Below are positions 33,701 to 41,057 of a stretch of DNA of 64,000 nt, piece after piece; the first letter of the stretch is position 1; each line of letters starts with the position of its first letter. The stretch covers positions 1 through 64,000 of the forward strand of contig JADYYG010000014.1 in assembly GCA_020853755.1 (NCBI GenBank). Reading direction: 5' to 3'. The notes below the pieces were generated by a model that was given only the letters and a program-made list of their open reading frames with translations, was not told the DNA's origin and ran no database searches. This DNA comes from Dehalococcoidia bacterium. Lineage in GTDB: Bacteria > Chloroflexota > Dehalococcoidia > Tepidiformales > Tepidiformaceae. The position numbers were made by a program, and so were the translations under genes.

Positions 33701-34387
33701 TCAGGGGATGGCAATAGTGAGGTTGACCGGCGCGCCGGGGCTGTCGCCAACGGTGTGACCGGTGGCGAAGGCCTGTCCGTCGTACAGCACCGAGATGGCC
33801 GCGCCGACGCGGTTCGCGCAGGTGTCCGGACCAGCGAAATAGTCGACCCGGTAGCCCCCCGCTGCGGTGGAGAGGCGCGTCGGCCCAACGACGCCGTCGA
33901 AGGCGAGGCTCACCGCGGACCCTGCCGGCGCCGGTGCTCCGCCGATCGTGAAGATGCCGATGACGCTGTTCGGTGGGGAGTTCGACCCGCCGCCCGGACA
34001 GTAGGGCCCGCCAGCCACGGCAGGCGGCGGCGTGGGTGTGGGCGCTACGTCTTCGCTCCCGCTGCTCCCCGACGACCCGCTGCCGCCGGAGCCGCCAGTG
34101 TTCGCCTGAACGACCGGGCGGGTGGTTGGCGAGGGTGTCGCAGTGGGTGTGGCCGTAGGGCTGGGCGACGGCGTGGGGCTTGCCGTTGGCGTGGCCGTCC
34201 GCTGCACGGTTGCCGTCGCGGATGCTGTGGGCGAGTCGGCATCGACGCTGGCGCGCTGGGGCGCCGAATCGTCGCGGGTAAGGAAAAACACGCCGCCTGT
34301 GGCCATCGCGATGCCGAGCAGGCCGAGCACGGTCCAACCCACGGCCTGCCGGGCAGGAGTGTTGAAGATCGATCGGAGCCAGGTCAT
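33701..34387 (-). CDS. Membrane-anchored protein with Thr/Ser/Pro linker and beta-sandwich-like C-terminus
   Basis: 228 residues. A transmembrane anchor lies at about 15-36 (VGWTVLGLLGIAMATGG). A low-complexity region of TATPTASPTPSPSP type and a Gly/Ser run extend to ~115. The C-terminal domain (NSVIGIFTIGGAPAPAGSAV, then AGGYRVDYF, ending VNLTIAIP) resembles a carboxypeptidase-regulatory or CNA-B-like sandwich. Cys residues at about 130 and 190 may form a disulfide. Function unknown. Confidence 0.75.
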   Translation of the reverse strand: MTWLRSIFNTPARQAVGWTVLGLLGIAMATGGVFFLTRDDSAPQRASVDADSPTASATATVQRTATPTASPTPSPSPTATPTATPSPTTRPVVQANTGGSGGSGSSGSSGSEDVAPTPTPPPAVAGGPYCPGGGSNSPPNSVIGIFTIGGAPAPAGSAVSLAFDGVVGPTRLSTAAGGYRVDYFAGPDTCANRVGAAISVLYDGQAFATGHTVGDSPGAPVNLTIAIP

Positions 34388-34477
34388 CGAAGGTAAATGT
34401 ACCCGGACTCCCCGGTGCGGTCGCGAAGGCCCGGTTAAGCCGGTGAAGGAAGCGGGAAGGAGTCTGGCTCGCTTCCG

Positions 34478-35533
34478 CTACGCGAACCAGTGGTCGATCG
34501 GCCGGGGGCGGTCGCTGGCGAAGGGCAGCGCCACGCGGCTGCCGGTGCGCGCGGATTCGTACGCGGCGTAGATAATCTCGAGGACGCGCCTGCCGTCTTC
34601 GCCGCTGGAGCGGAGTTCGGCCCGGCCGGACACGGCATCGGCGAAGTGCTGCAACTCCTGCGGGAAGCCGAACTGCCAGGCCTCTTCGTACATCGCGTAC
34701 TGCCAGCCTGAGCGGGCGCCGGCATCGGCCGCGTTTTCGCCGTCGGGGGCCGTGTACACCGAAATTGCCGGACCTCGCTCCAGGTTCGCGATCAGCCGGC
34801 CCTTCGGACCGTAGACCTCGAGGGAGTCGTTGCCGCCGGGCATTGCCCACGAGTTCTCGGCGATGCCCTGCGCGCCGCCGGGGAAGTGGAGGATGACCGT
34901 CGAGTGGTCCTCGGCCGGGCCCTTCCCCATGTGGACGTAGCGTCCCATGGTCGCGGTCACGGCTTCGGGCCAGGCGCCCATCATCCAGCAGATGGCGTGG
35001 ATGCTGTGGCAGCCCATGTCGAGCACGACGCCGCCGCCGGCGCGGTCGATATCCCAGAACCAGGGCGAATACGGCCCGCCGTGGCACTGGGCCTGCTTGA
35101 TCAGGAACGGCTCGCCGACCTTGCCGCGGCGGGCGAGGTCTCGCACCTTCTGGTACATCGGCACGAAGAGCAGGTTTTCCGCGTACATCAGGACGGTTCC
35201 GGATTCGCGAGCCGCGGTCACCATCGCATCGGCCTGGGGAAGGCTGATGGCGAGAGGCTTTTCGCACATGACGTGTTTGCCCGCCCGCGCCGCCGCGATC
35301 GCGATCTCGGCGTGCAGGTCGTTCGGCACGGCAATCGCGAGGGCGTCCACCTCCGGGTCGGCCACGAGGTCCTGCCAGGCGGCGTAGTGGCGGGGTAACT
35401 GCCACCGTTCGGCGAACGCCTTCGCTGAGTTGGGCGATGCAACGGCGGTGATGGCCGCACCGTCGACGGAGCGAAGGGCGTGGCAGTAGAGGTTGCCGAT
35501 GAACTGGGCGCCGACGAGGCCGATTCGAAGCAT
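34478..35533 (-). CDS. Gfo/Idh/MocA family oxidoreductase
   Basis: 351 residues. The N-terminal NAD(P) fold starts RIGLVGAQFIGNLYCHAL, and VMCEKPLAI is the EKP motif with the active-site Lys. GGVVLDMGCHSIHAICW is the conserved C-terminal domain helix with catalytic Asp/His. Such enzymes oxidise sugars or inositols or reduce related imines. It has no linked pathway genes; a second member of the family is in the L-fucose cluster (49117-50175). Confidence 0.9.
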   Translation of the reverse strand: MLRIGLVGAQFIGNLYCHALRSVDGAAITAVASPNSAKAFAERWQLPRHYAAWQDLVADPEVDALAIAVPNDLHAEIAIAAARAGKHVMCEKPLAISLPQADAMVTAARESGTVLMYAENLLFVPMYQKVRDLARRGKVGEPFLIKQAQCHGGPYSPWFWDIDRAGGGVVLDMGCHSIHAICWMMGAWPEAVTATMGRYVHMGKGPAEDHSTVILHFPGGAQGIAENSWAMPGGNDSLEVYGPKGRLIANLERGPAISVYTAPDGENAADAGARSGWQYAMYEEAWQFGFPQELQHFADAVSGRAELRSSGEDGRRVLEIIYAAYESARTGSRVALPFASDRPRPIDHWFA

Positions 35534-35666
35534 CGGCCGATTGTGGGGGCTGGCCCGGCCGCTTGTCGATTTCCGCGTTACGAGCCCGGAGCCGGTGCGT
35601 TTTCGGGGAGAAGCACGGCAGTGGTAAAGGACAGGTTCTCTCTCGAAGAAAATAGGGATAGAGCTA

Positions 35667-35695
35667 TTGACTTAGGTAATTGCCTATGTTTCTAT
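35667..35695 (+). promoter_or_regulatory. Predicted promoter in AT-rich intergenic DNA
   Basis: TTGACT (35667-35672) and TTCTAT (35690-35695) at 17-base spacing stand in a strikingly AT-rich stretch for this genome (about 35640-35700). It would drive the small protein gene at 35742. The 35534-35741 interval holds no other feature. Confidence 0.45.
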
Positions 35696-35741
35696 GTGCC
35701 TACCCAAAAGGGAATCCCTGGCATCCAAGGTGTCGCTCGCA

Positions 35742-35942
35742 ATGTCTCTCTTCGAACCCTATAGCCACACCCGCGTTCACGAACTGCGCCAGGAACAACT
35801 GGCCGCCAAAGCCCGCCGCCGCACTGAACTCGGTCTCGCCCAGGACGCTGAGAACCCTGTCTCCGCCTCCATCGCCCGGTCGGCGCGAGCGCTTAGCGTG
35901 CGCCTCGCCCACGCGCATTCCCATCCCGCCCTCGACTCCTGA
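35742..35942 (+). CDS. Small basic protein, paralogue of the 36715-36909 product
   Basis: 66 residues starting MSLFEPYSHTRVHELRQEQL. A basic amphipathic helix (AAKARRRTEL) follows, then an Ala/Arg/His-rich tail. The N-terminal pattern H-x4-VHE-x-RQ-x2-L is shared with the 64-residue protein at 36715-36909. An upstream in-frame ATG at 35694 would add 16 residues, but it lies in the predicted -10 region. Function unknown. Confidence 0.6.
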   Translation: MSLFEPYSHTRVHELRQEQLAAKARRRTELGLAQDAENPVSASIARSARALSVRLAHAHSHPALDS

Positions 35943-35984
35943 GGACCGCGCCTTTCCGGAGCTGTCCCTGTGGTTCCCTGCGAA

Positions 35985-36011
35985 GAAGGCCCGGCTCAGC
36001 ACCGGGCCTTC
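35985..36011 (+). terminator. Hairpin after the first small protein gene
   Basis: A 10-bp stem, GAAGGCCCGG (35985-35994) with CCGGGCCTTC (36002-36011), follows the stop by about 40 bases and precedes the DinB-like gene. No T-run follows, so termination is likely but not certain. Confidence 0.5.
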
Positions 36012-36057
36012 TCCGCGCCCGCTTTCCCGGCCGCCAGCCTGACCCGAAGATGCACGC

Positions 36058-36561
36058 ATGGAACCCGATTCCCTGCCGGCCCTCCACCCGGTTCTCGCCG
36101 GGCTCATCACCCAGGTCCACGAAAACCACCAGGACATGATCGCGCTCGTTCGCGGCGTCGATATCGAGGGCCTCAAGTGGATGCCCATCCGCGAACAGAC
36201 CGCCCATCTCAGCGGCCTCGTCCTCCACGTGCTCGAGGTTGAGAACTACCTGGCCGGGCTGGCCGAAGGGTCGCAGGAACCGTGGACGGCGACGCTCGGC
36301 TCCTCGAACACCATCGTCATGAAGGACACGGACCTCGTCGCCCGTATCGAAGCGACCGATATTCGCCTCAAGAAGGCCATCGGTTTCGTCGGCGAGGCGC
36401 GCCTGGCCGAGTTCTGCCCGGACGGCGAGCGCACCGTGGCCGAAGCCCTGATCGAGGACCTCGCCCATTCGAGCCAGCACATCGGCCAGATGCAGCTCAC
36501 CCGCCAGTTGATGGCGAAGACCATCCCGATGGACTTCCCGCCCTACGAACGCTGGGCCTGA
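36058..36561 (+). CDS. DinB-like four-helix-bundle protein
   Basis: 167 residues in the DinB_2/YfiT-like superfamily. Helices carry candidate metal ligands in TAHLSGLVLHVLEVENYL and DLAHSSQHIGQMQLTRQL. Members are often thiol transferases or of unknown function. It is flanked by two small related protein genes. This is not the DNA polymerase called DinB, which is at 58550. Confidence 0.82.
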   Translation: MEPDSLPALHPVLAGLITQVHENHQDMIALVRGVDIEGLKWMPIREQTAHLSGLVLHVLEVENYLAGLAEGSQEPWTATLGSSNTIVMKDTDLVARIEATDIRLKKAIGFVGEARLAEFCPDGERTVAEALIEDLAHSSQHIGQMQLTRQLMAKTIPMDFPPYERWA

Positions 36562-36714
36562 GGCCCCGGGGTGTGGCCTGGTTCACACAAAACGCTCCTC
36601 CTCCGCCCAACGGGTGACCCGCTCCCACTCCTCCGCCGGGCTTCGCGCACGGCCGTTCGCGGTTCAATACATCCAGAGGCCGGGGACACCGGCAACACGG
36701 AGGAGAACCGAACC

Positions 36715-36909
36715 ATGTACACCCTGATGCATCCCGCCCTGGCCGCCCAGGTGCACGAACGCCGCCAGTTCGAACTCGAGCGCGAAGCCCGCAACTTCCG
36801 CGAAGCCCGCGCCCTCAGCACCCCGAACCGCGTTGAGCGCTACTTCGTGAAGCGCCGCGAAGGCAAGGTCACCTGGATCGAGACTGTGCTGGTGCACCGC
36901 TCGGCATGA
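36715..36909 (+). CDS. Small basic protein, paralogue of the 35742-35942 product
   Basis: 64 residues starting MYTLMHPALAAQVHERRQFE, with the VHE-x-RQ helix shared with the 66-residue protein 1 kb upstream. A strand-forming C-terminus (VERYFVKRREGKVTWIETVL) ends it. ATG at 36715 follows GGAGGAGA. It has its own terminator at 36931. Function unknown; size and charge would allow a nucleic-acid or ribosome partner, but nothing shows it. Confidence 0.68.
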   Translation: MYTLMHPALAAQVHERRQFELEREARNFREARALSTPNRVERYFVKRREGKVTWIETVLVHRSA

Positions 36910-36930
36910 GCAACGCACTGCAACCAACGA

Positions 36931-36964
36931 GAAAGCCCGCTGCAAAGCGGGCTTTCTTCATTCT
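36931..36964 (+). terminator. Rho-independent terminator of the second small protein gene
   Basis: A perfect 11-bp stem, GAAAGCCCGCT (36931-36941) with 36946-36956, and loop GCAA, followed by TTCATTCT. Confidence 0.88.
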
Positions 36965-36989
36965 CCGGGACTGCCGGAATGGCTATCGA

Positions 36990-37077
36990 TGGCGGAGAGG
37001 GGGAGATTCGAACTCCCGGTGACTTGCGCCACACCGCTTTTCGAGAGCGGCACCATCAACCACTCGGACACCTCTCC
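36990..37077 (-). tRNA. tRNA-Ser (anticodon CGA)
   Basis: On the minus strand the gene runs from GGAGAGG at 37077 to an encoded GCCA end at 36990. The acceptor stem GGAGAGG/CCTCTCC is perfect. The anticodon stem CCGCT/AGCGG encloses CTCGAAA (anticodon CGA, codon UCG). A long variable arm and TTCGAAT in the T loop complete a class II tRNA. No integrase or att duplication is seen beside it. Confidence 0.95.
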
Positions 37078-37133
37078 ACGCGAGAGTGTAGCAAGCAGGG
37101 CCGCATTCGAGCACATCGCCGCCGGGGCCGAGA

Positions 37134-38033
37134 CTACCAGGCCGCTCCACTCGGCTTCGGCGAACCAGCCGGGGCGCTCGCGTAGTCGCCGAAGGGGCTG
37201 TCCCGCCAGTCGAGCGCTGCCTTCAGTCCCTTCTCCCGGGCGATCGAACCGAACGTCCCGCCGCCAGGGCGGGCGCGGCCGAGCTCCTGGATATCGCCGC
37301 CTACCTGCATCGAGGTTCGCAGCCCCATGATTTCGTACACCCGGTTCACCTGCCGCTTGGTCATCTGCAGCATGGGCGAATCGATGTTCGCGATCCGCTC
37401 GGCGAACGCCTCCGTCGCCTGGCAGAGCTGGTCGATGGGCACGGCCCGGTTCGCCCAGCCGATCGCGACCGCTTCCTTCCCGGTCACGCTGTCACCGGTA
37501 TAGAGCAGTTCGCGCACCTTCTTCTGGGGCATCTGCCAGGGGTGGTAGATCACGTCGACCGGGGTCATCGCCCGAACCGGCGGGTAGCCGATGATGGCGT
37601 CTTCGGCCACGAACATCAGGTCGCACATCGTTGCCAGTTCGGTGCCCCCGGCGAGGCAGTAGCCATGGACCTGCGAGATCACGGGCTTCGTCAGCTCCCA
37701 GATCTGCCAGTAGCCGCTCAGCAGGTGTTGCGGCCATTGCCCCTGGCCGGGATGGATTGGCCCAACCGCCGGCAGCCCGGAGCGGCTCTCTACGTAGTCA
37801 CGGGTGTCCTGCGTCTTCGAAATCCCGCTCAGGTCGTACCCGGCGCTGAACGCCCGCCCGGAGCCGCGGATGATGATGACTTTCACATCCGGGTCCATTT
37901 CGAAATCCTTGAGGGCGTCGAACAGCTCCGCGCGGAGGTTGTGGCTGAGCGCATTCATCTTCTCCGGCCGGTTCAGCTGGATGATGGCGTGGCGCGCTTT
38001 CTTGATGGTCAGGATGTCCAGGTAGTCCTTCAT
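37134..38033 (-). CDS. Crotonase family protein lacking the second hydratase glutamate
   Basis: A 299-residue enoyl-CoA hydratase/isomerase superfamily member. The oxyanion-hole region AFSAGYDLSG and GGTELATMCD with the first Glu are normal. The region of the second Glu and the PGAGGT loop reads YPPVRAMTPVDVIYHPW, so Pro replaces Glu and the loop is absent. The protein is also longer at the C-terminus than most hydratases. It is more likely an isomerase, hydrolase or other crotonase activity than a simple hydratase. Confidence 0.85.
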   Translation of the reverse strand: MKDYLDILTIKKARHAIIQLNRPEKMNALSHNLRAELFDALKDFEMDPDVKVIIIRGSGRAFSAGYDLSGISKTQDTRDYVESRSGLPAVGPIHPGQGQWPQHLLSGYWQIWELTKPVISQVHGYCLAGGTELATMCDLMFVAEDAIIGYPPVRAMTPVDVIYHPWQMPQKKVRELLYTGDSVTGKEAVAIGWANRAVPIDQLCQATEAFAERIANIDSPMLQMTKRQVNRVYEIMGLRTSMQVGGDIQELGRARPGGGTFGSIAREKGLKAALDWRDSPFGDYASAPAGSPKPSGAAW

Positions 38034-38078
38034 AGCGCGGCGATTGTGTCCCGCTGGCGGACGCCCTGTCGAACCCGC

Positions 38079-38615
38079 TCAGACCGCCGCGATCGCCACC
38101 GGCCGGATGTCCATGCGGACGAACGCGAGGTCGCGCTCCATGTGGATGTGCGCGTCGTAGGGCGACTCACGGAACATCGCCAGCATCTGGCTGTTCTCGC
38201 CGAGGGTGACCGCGCTGAAGCGGGTGAACCCCTGCTCCCGCGCGTGCTCGGCCAGCCGTTCGAGCAGCAGCGGGCCGATGCCCAGCCCCTGCAAGGTGTC
38301 CTCGACCACGAAGGCGACTTCCGCCGACCGGCGGGTCTCCCCTTCGTAGCGGCCGACGGCGTGGATCGTGTCGCTGTCGATCGGGCTGATGACGAAGGCG
38401 CAGCGCTTCACGAAGTCGACGGAGGTCAGGTGCTTCGCGAAGTCCGGCGAGAGGTGCTTGAGCGGGCTGAAGAAGCGCAGCCGCGCGGTCTGCGTCGAAA
38501 GCCGATCGTGGAACGCGCAGAGGCGTTCGGCATCGTCGGGCCGGATTGGCCGGATACGAACTTCCCGCCCGTCACGAAGATGTGCCCGCCGCTCCGGGGG
38601 TAATGGCCTGTCCAC
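38079..38615 (-). CDS. GNAT family acetyltransferase
   Basis: 178 residues with the acetyl-CoA-binding loop QGLGIGPLLLERL and the preceding strand AEVAFVVED. IRPIRPDDAERL opens the fold. It resembles the stand-alone GNAT domain of Pat-type protein acetyltransferases. ATG at 38615; the inverted repeat at 38637 lies just upstream. Confidence 0.87.
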   Translation of the reverse strand: MDRPLPPERRAHLRDGREVRIRPIRPDDAERLCAFHDRLSTQTARLRFFSPLKHLSPDFAKHLTSVDFVKRCAFVISPIDSDTIHAVGRYEGETRRSAEVAFVVEDTLQGLGIGPLLLERLAEHAREQGFTRFSAVTLGENSQMLAMFRESPYDAHIHMERDLAFVRMDIRPVAIAAV

Positions 38616-38636
38616 GTCTCTATTTTCGCGGAAACC

Positions 38637-38656
38637 TGTGAACTGTGGGGTTCACA
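38637..38656. promoter_or_regulatory. Inverted repeat between divergent GNAT and M28-like genes
   Basis: TGTGAAC (38637-38643) and GTTCACA (38650-38656) form a 7-bp palindrome with a 6-base centre, typical of a dimeric repressor site. It is 21 bases upstream of the GNAT start, and CATATAGCTATGA follows toward the M28-like gene. Confidence 0.45.
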
Positions 38657-38781
38657 CTAGGTGCAGATTGCATATAGCTATGACAGCACGGGGCCGCACT
38701 TATGGCACGCAACCTGGGGCGGGCCTTCCGGGCTGCCTGGTGGCGATCCCGCCAAGTGCGCGCCTGCCCCACAATCGAACG

Positions 38782-39996
38782 ATGCGTGCCGCGCTCCTTG
38801 CCCTCTTCACGCTCGTCCTCCTGCCTCTCGCGGCCTGCGGCGGCGGTAACGACGACCCCGATGACGCTGACGCGCCGCCTTTCGACACGGCCCGGGCAAT
38901 GCGCGACCTCGAGTACCTGGCGAAAACGATCGGCCCCCGGCCGGCCGGTTCGGACGCGACCAGGACGGCCGCGGACTACATCGTCCAGGAGTTCGCCGCC
39001 GCCCGCTTCGGCATTGTGCGCACCAACTTCACGTTCGAAACGGACCCCAACCGGCCTGCGACCGTGCAGGTTGGCGGCGCAACCATCGAGGCCATCACCG
39101 CGGGCGGCAGCAAGGACGGGAGCGTGACCGGCCCGGCCGCCGCACTGTCCGCCACGGCCGAGCGCGGCAGCCTCACAGGGAAGATCGCCGTCGCCCGCCG
39201 GGGTGGGACAAGCTTCCAGGAGAAGCACGACGCCGCCTGGGCCTCGGGCGCTGCCGGGCTTGTCATCATCAACTCTGAGAGCGGCTCCGTGACCGCGAAC
39301 CTCGGCGAAGCTGGCAAGATCCCGGTTGTCACGGTGCCAGGCAGCGACGGCGAACGCATCGAATCTGTGCTCTCCGCCGGGGAGCCGATCGCCATCACGG
39401 TTCCGCCGCCGGCGACAGCTTCAGGCACGAACATCACGGCCCGGGCGCGCGGCGCGCACGCCTGCACGTACATTGTTGTCGCGAACTATGACTCGATTGC
39501 CGGCTCGCCCGGCGCGAACGACAACGCGAGCGGCGTCGCCGTCATGCTCGAACTCGCGCGGCAGTTCAACGACCGCTTCCCGGTCCCGGAGATGTGCTTC
39601 GTCGCGCTCGATGCCCGCTTCACCGGCGGCCAGGGCGCTGCTCGCTACCTCGAAACGCTGACCGGCGTTGGCCGCCCGGCCATGGTCATCTCTATCTCAA
39701 ACCTCGGGGCCGGCGACGGGCTCGTGATGTACGGCGAACTCACCCTGAAAGACCGGCTTGCCCAGCTTGCCGAATCGCTCGGCGTCGAAATCAGTGACGG
39801 CGGCGCGGCGCCTCCGGTTGCTTCGGGGACTGATGTCTTCCGCGCCTCCGGGGCGTCGCTCGTTGAGATTGCCCGGAGCGGCGGACCGGAGGGCCGGGGT
39901 GACACCTTCGACCAGATCGACGCCCAGAAACTGACGCGCGCCGGCCAACTCATTGGCGAGCTCACACTGGCCGTCAGTGCGAAGCGGCGGCCGTAA
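38782..39996 (+). CDS. M28 peptidase-like lipoprotein with degenerate active site
   Basis: A 404-residue exported protein with lipobox PLAACGGG. An M28 N-terminal region (YLAKTIGPRPAGSDATR) is followed by a PA insert (GKIAVARRGGTSFQEK) and the core GSPGANDNASGVAVMLELAR. The first zinc ligand His of M28 (usually AHYD) is Asn (ANYD). The catalytic Glu pair is replaced by Ala-Arg (VALDARFTGGQGA), and the C-terminal His motif is missing. Only the bridging Asp of GANDNASG remains, so zinc peptidase activity is unlikely. It may bind peptides or act as a scaffold. ATG at 38782 gives a proper signal peptide. Confidence 0.85.
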   Translation: MRAALLALFTLVLLPLAACGGGNDDPDDADAPPFDTARAMRDLEYLAKTIGPRPAGSDATRTAADYIVQEFAAARFGIVRTNFTFETDPNRPATVQVGGATIEAITAGGSKDGSVTGPAAALSATAERGSLTGKIAVARRGGTSFQEKHDAAWASGAAGLVIINSESGSVTANLGEAGKIPVVTVPGSDGERIESVLSAGEPIAITVPPPATASGTNITARARGAHACTYIVVANYDSIAGSPGANDNASGVAVMLELARQFNDRFPVPEMCFVALDARFTGGQGAARYLETLTGVGRPAMVISISNLGAGDGLVMYGELTLKDRLAQLAESLGVEISDGGAAPPVASGTDVFRASGASLVEIARSGGPEGRGDTFDQIDAQKLTRAGQLIGELTLAVSAKRRP

Positions 39997-40089
39997 AGGT
40001 TAACGGCGGAACGGTTAAGTTTCCCGCTTTTTACCCCGCGTTGACCGAAAAGGCTTGAGACAACCGCCTTTGATGGGGTTACTCTGTTT

Positions 40090-40212
40090 TCAGCCGAACT
40101 GAGCCCTTCGGGGCGAAGGCGGGGGACCCACTTATCGGGGTGAATTGCACCGCATGGTGCATAGGCGACTTCCGACGCCGAACCCGTCAGCTTACCTCGC
40201 AGGCTTTCGGAG
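40090..40212 (+). promoter_or_regulatory. Cyclic di-AMP riboswitch (ydaO-yuaA type)
   Basis: Conserved blocks appear in order: GGCGGGGGACCCA, CGGGGTGAATT, a hairpin with ATAGGCG, and CCGAACCCGTCAGCTTACC followed by TCGCAGGC. P1 is CCGAA (40094-40098) with TTCGG (40206-40210). Downstream, GGAGGG (40209-40214) can pair with CCCTCC (40228-40233), sharing bases with P1 as a possible switch. The next gene is the hemerythrin-like protein at 40299. The 39997-40298 interval otherwise holds a tentative promoter (TTGAGA at 40055). Confidence 0.87.
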
Positions 40213-40298
40213 GGTGTTTCCTGGACTCCCTCCCCTCATTCCGTCGCGTGGCGCCACTTCGTTGTGGCCCTCGCCTCACGGTCACAAGGAGGACTTCT

Positions 40299-40778
40299 AT
40301 GACCGTCTACTCAGGGACCTATACCCCGGTCCGCCCCGATGGCTCGGCCATCACCTTCCGCGATCCAATTGCTGAAGCCCGCGAAAAGCTCCGCCAGGCC
40401 GCAAGGCTGCCATTCCACGCCACCCGTCCGAACGCCTGGCAGGAATCGTTCCAGGCGCTCATCCTCGATGCGCGTTCGGACCTTCGCCGCCACATCTGGC
40501 TCTCGAACGTGGAAGGCTCTCCGCTGAGCCGTGTCGAGGAGGAAGAGCCGCGCCTGCGCAACCAGGTCGAGACCCAGCGCCGCGAACATGACCAGTTCGC
40601 CGAAGCCATCGACGAGCTTTCAACCGCCGCCGCTGTGCCCGGCCCGGCCGACATCTGGCGGATGATCGAACTCGGCGAGCGCGCCATTCTCCTCGAGATG
40701 GCGATCGCCCGTCACCACAACCGTCTTATGCAGTTGCTCTTCGAGCGCACACACCAGGATGTGGGCATCGCCGGATAA
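40299..40778 (+). CDS. Hemerythrin-like four-helix protein under a c-di-AMP riboswitch
   Basis: 159 residues, almost all helical. RRHIWLSNVEG, EPRLRNQVETQRREHDQF and LEMAIARHHNRLMQLLFER place His and Glu as in hemerythrin-like di-iron proteins, and HQDVG at the end matches that group. No signal or membrane segment is present. A strong ribosome site (AAGGAGG) precedes ATG at 40299. c-di-AMP riboswitches usually control cell-wall hydrolases or potassium and osmolyte transport, so this target is unexpected. Family assignment is tentative. Confidence 0.65.
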   Translation: MTVYSGTYTPVRPDGSAITFRDPIAEAREKLRQAARLPFHATRPNAWQESFQALILDARSDLRRHIWLSNVEGSPLSRVEEEEPRLRNQVETQRREHDQFAEAIDELSTAAAVPGPADIWRMIELGERAILLEMAIARHHNRLMQLLFERTHQDVGIAG

Positions 40779-40804
40779 GCCAACTGCAGAACTTCGTGCG
40801 AACG

Positions 40805-40840
40805 CGAAGCCGCGGAGCAATTCGCGGCTTCGTTGTTTCC
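40805..40840 (+). terminator. Rho-independent terminator after the hemerythrin-like gene
   Basis: A perfect 10-bp stem, CGAAGCCGCG (40805-40814) with 40823-40832, and an 8-base loop, followed by TTGTTTCC. Confidence 0.82.
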
Positions 40841-40856
40841 CCGGGTGCGATTGGGG

Positions 40857-41057
40857 TCAGTCTGTTCCGGCGTCCCGGTTGTGGAGGATGAACCAGATGG
40901 GGAGCACGCCGCCGCTGCTGATCGCGGCGAGAACCGGGATCCAGCGGTACTTCTTCAACTGCACGGCACGCCGGATGGCGAGCGCCTTCCAGACCCCCTC
41001 CCAGATGAGGAGGGGGATGACGGCCTTCGGCGGACGGCGCCGCGCGTGGCCGCTCAC
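40857..41057 (-). CDS. DUF5652-like small membrane protein
   Basis: 66 residues. PLLIWEGVWKALAIRRAVQL and a transmembrane helix (WIPVLAAISSGGVLPIWFIL) match the short DUF5652 pattern. Its ATG overlaps the panC stop (41054-41057), so it is translated as part of the pantothenate operon. Function unknown. Confidence 0.7.
   Translation of the reverse strand: MSGHARRRPPKAVIPLLIWEGVWKALAIRRAVQLKKYRWIPVLAAISSGGVLPIWFILHNRDAGTD

Noticed and set aside
33642..35405. Long minus-strand frame overlapping the Gfo/Idh gene and the anchored protein gene
   Set aside because: Different frame from two well-supported minus-strand genes; Arg-rich translation typical of shifted GC-rich DNA.
36058..36561. DinB-family protein read as a DNA polymerase IV gene
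   Set aside because: The four-helix-bundle family shares only the name; the true Y-family polymerase is at 58550-59845.
36990..37077. tRNA-Ser as an integration site for a mobile element
   Set aside because: No integrase, no duplicated tRNA 3' end and no change in gene content next to it.
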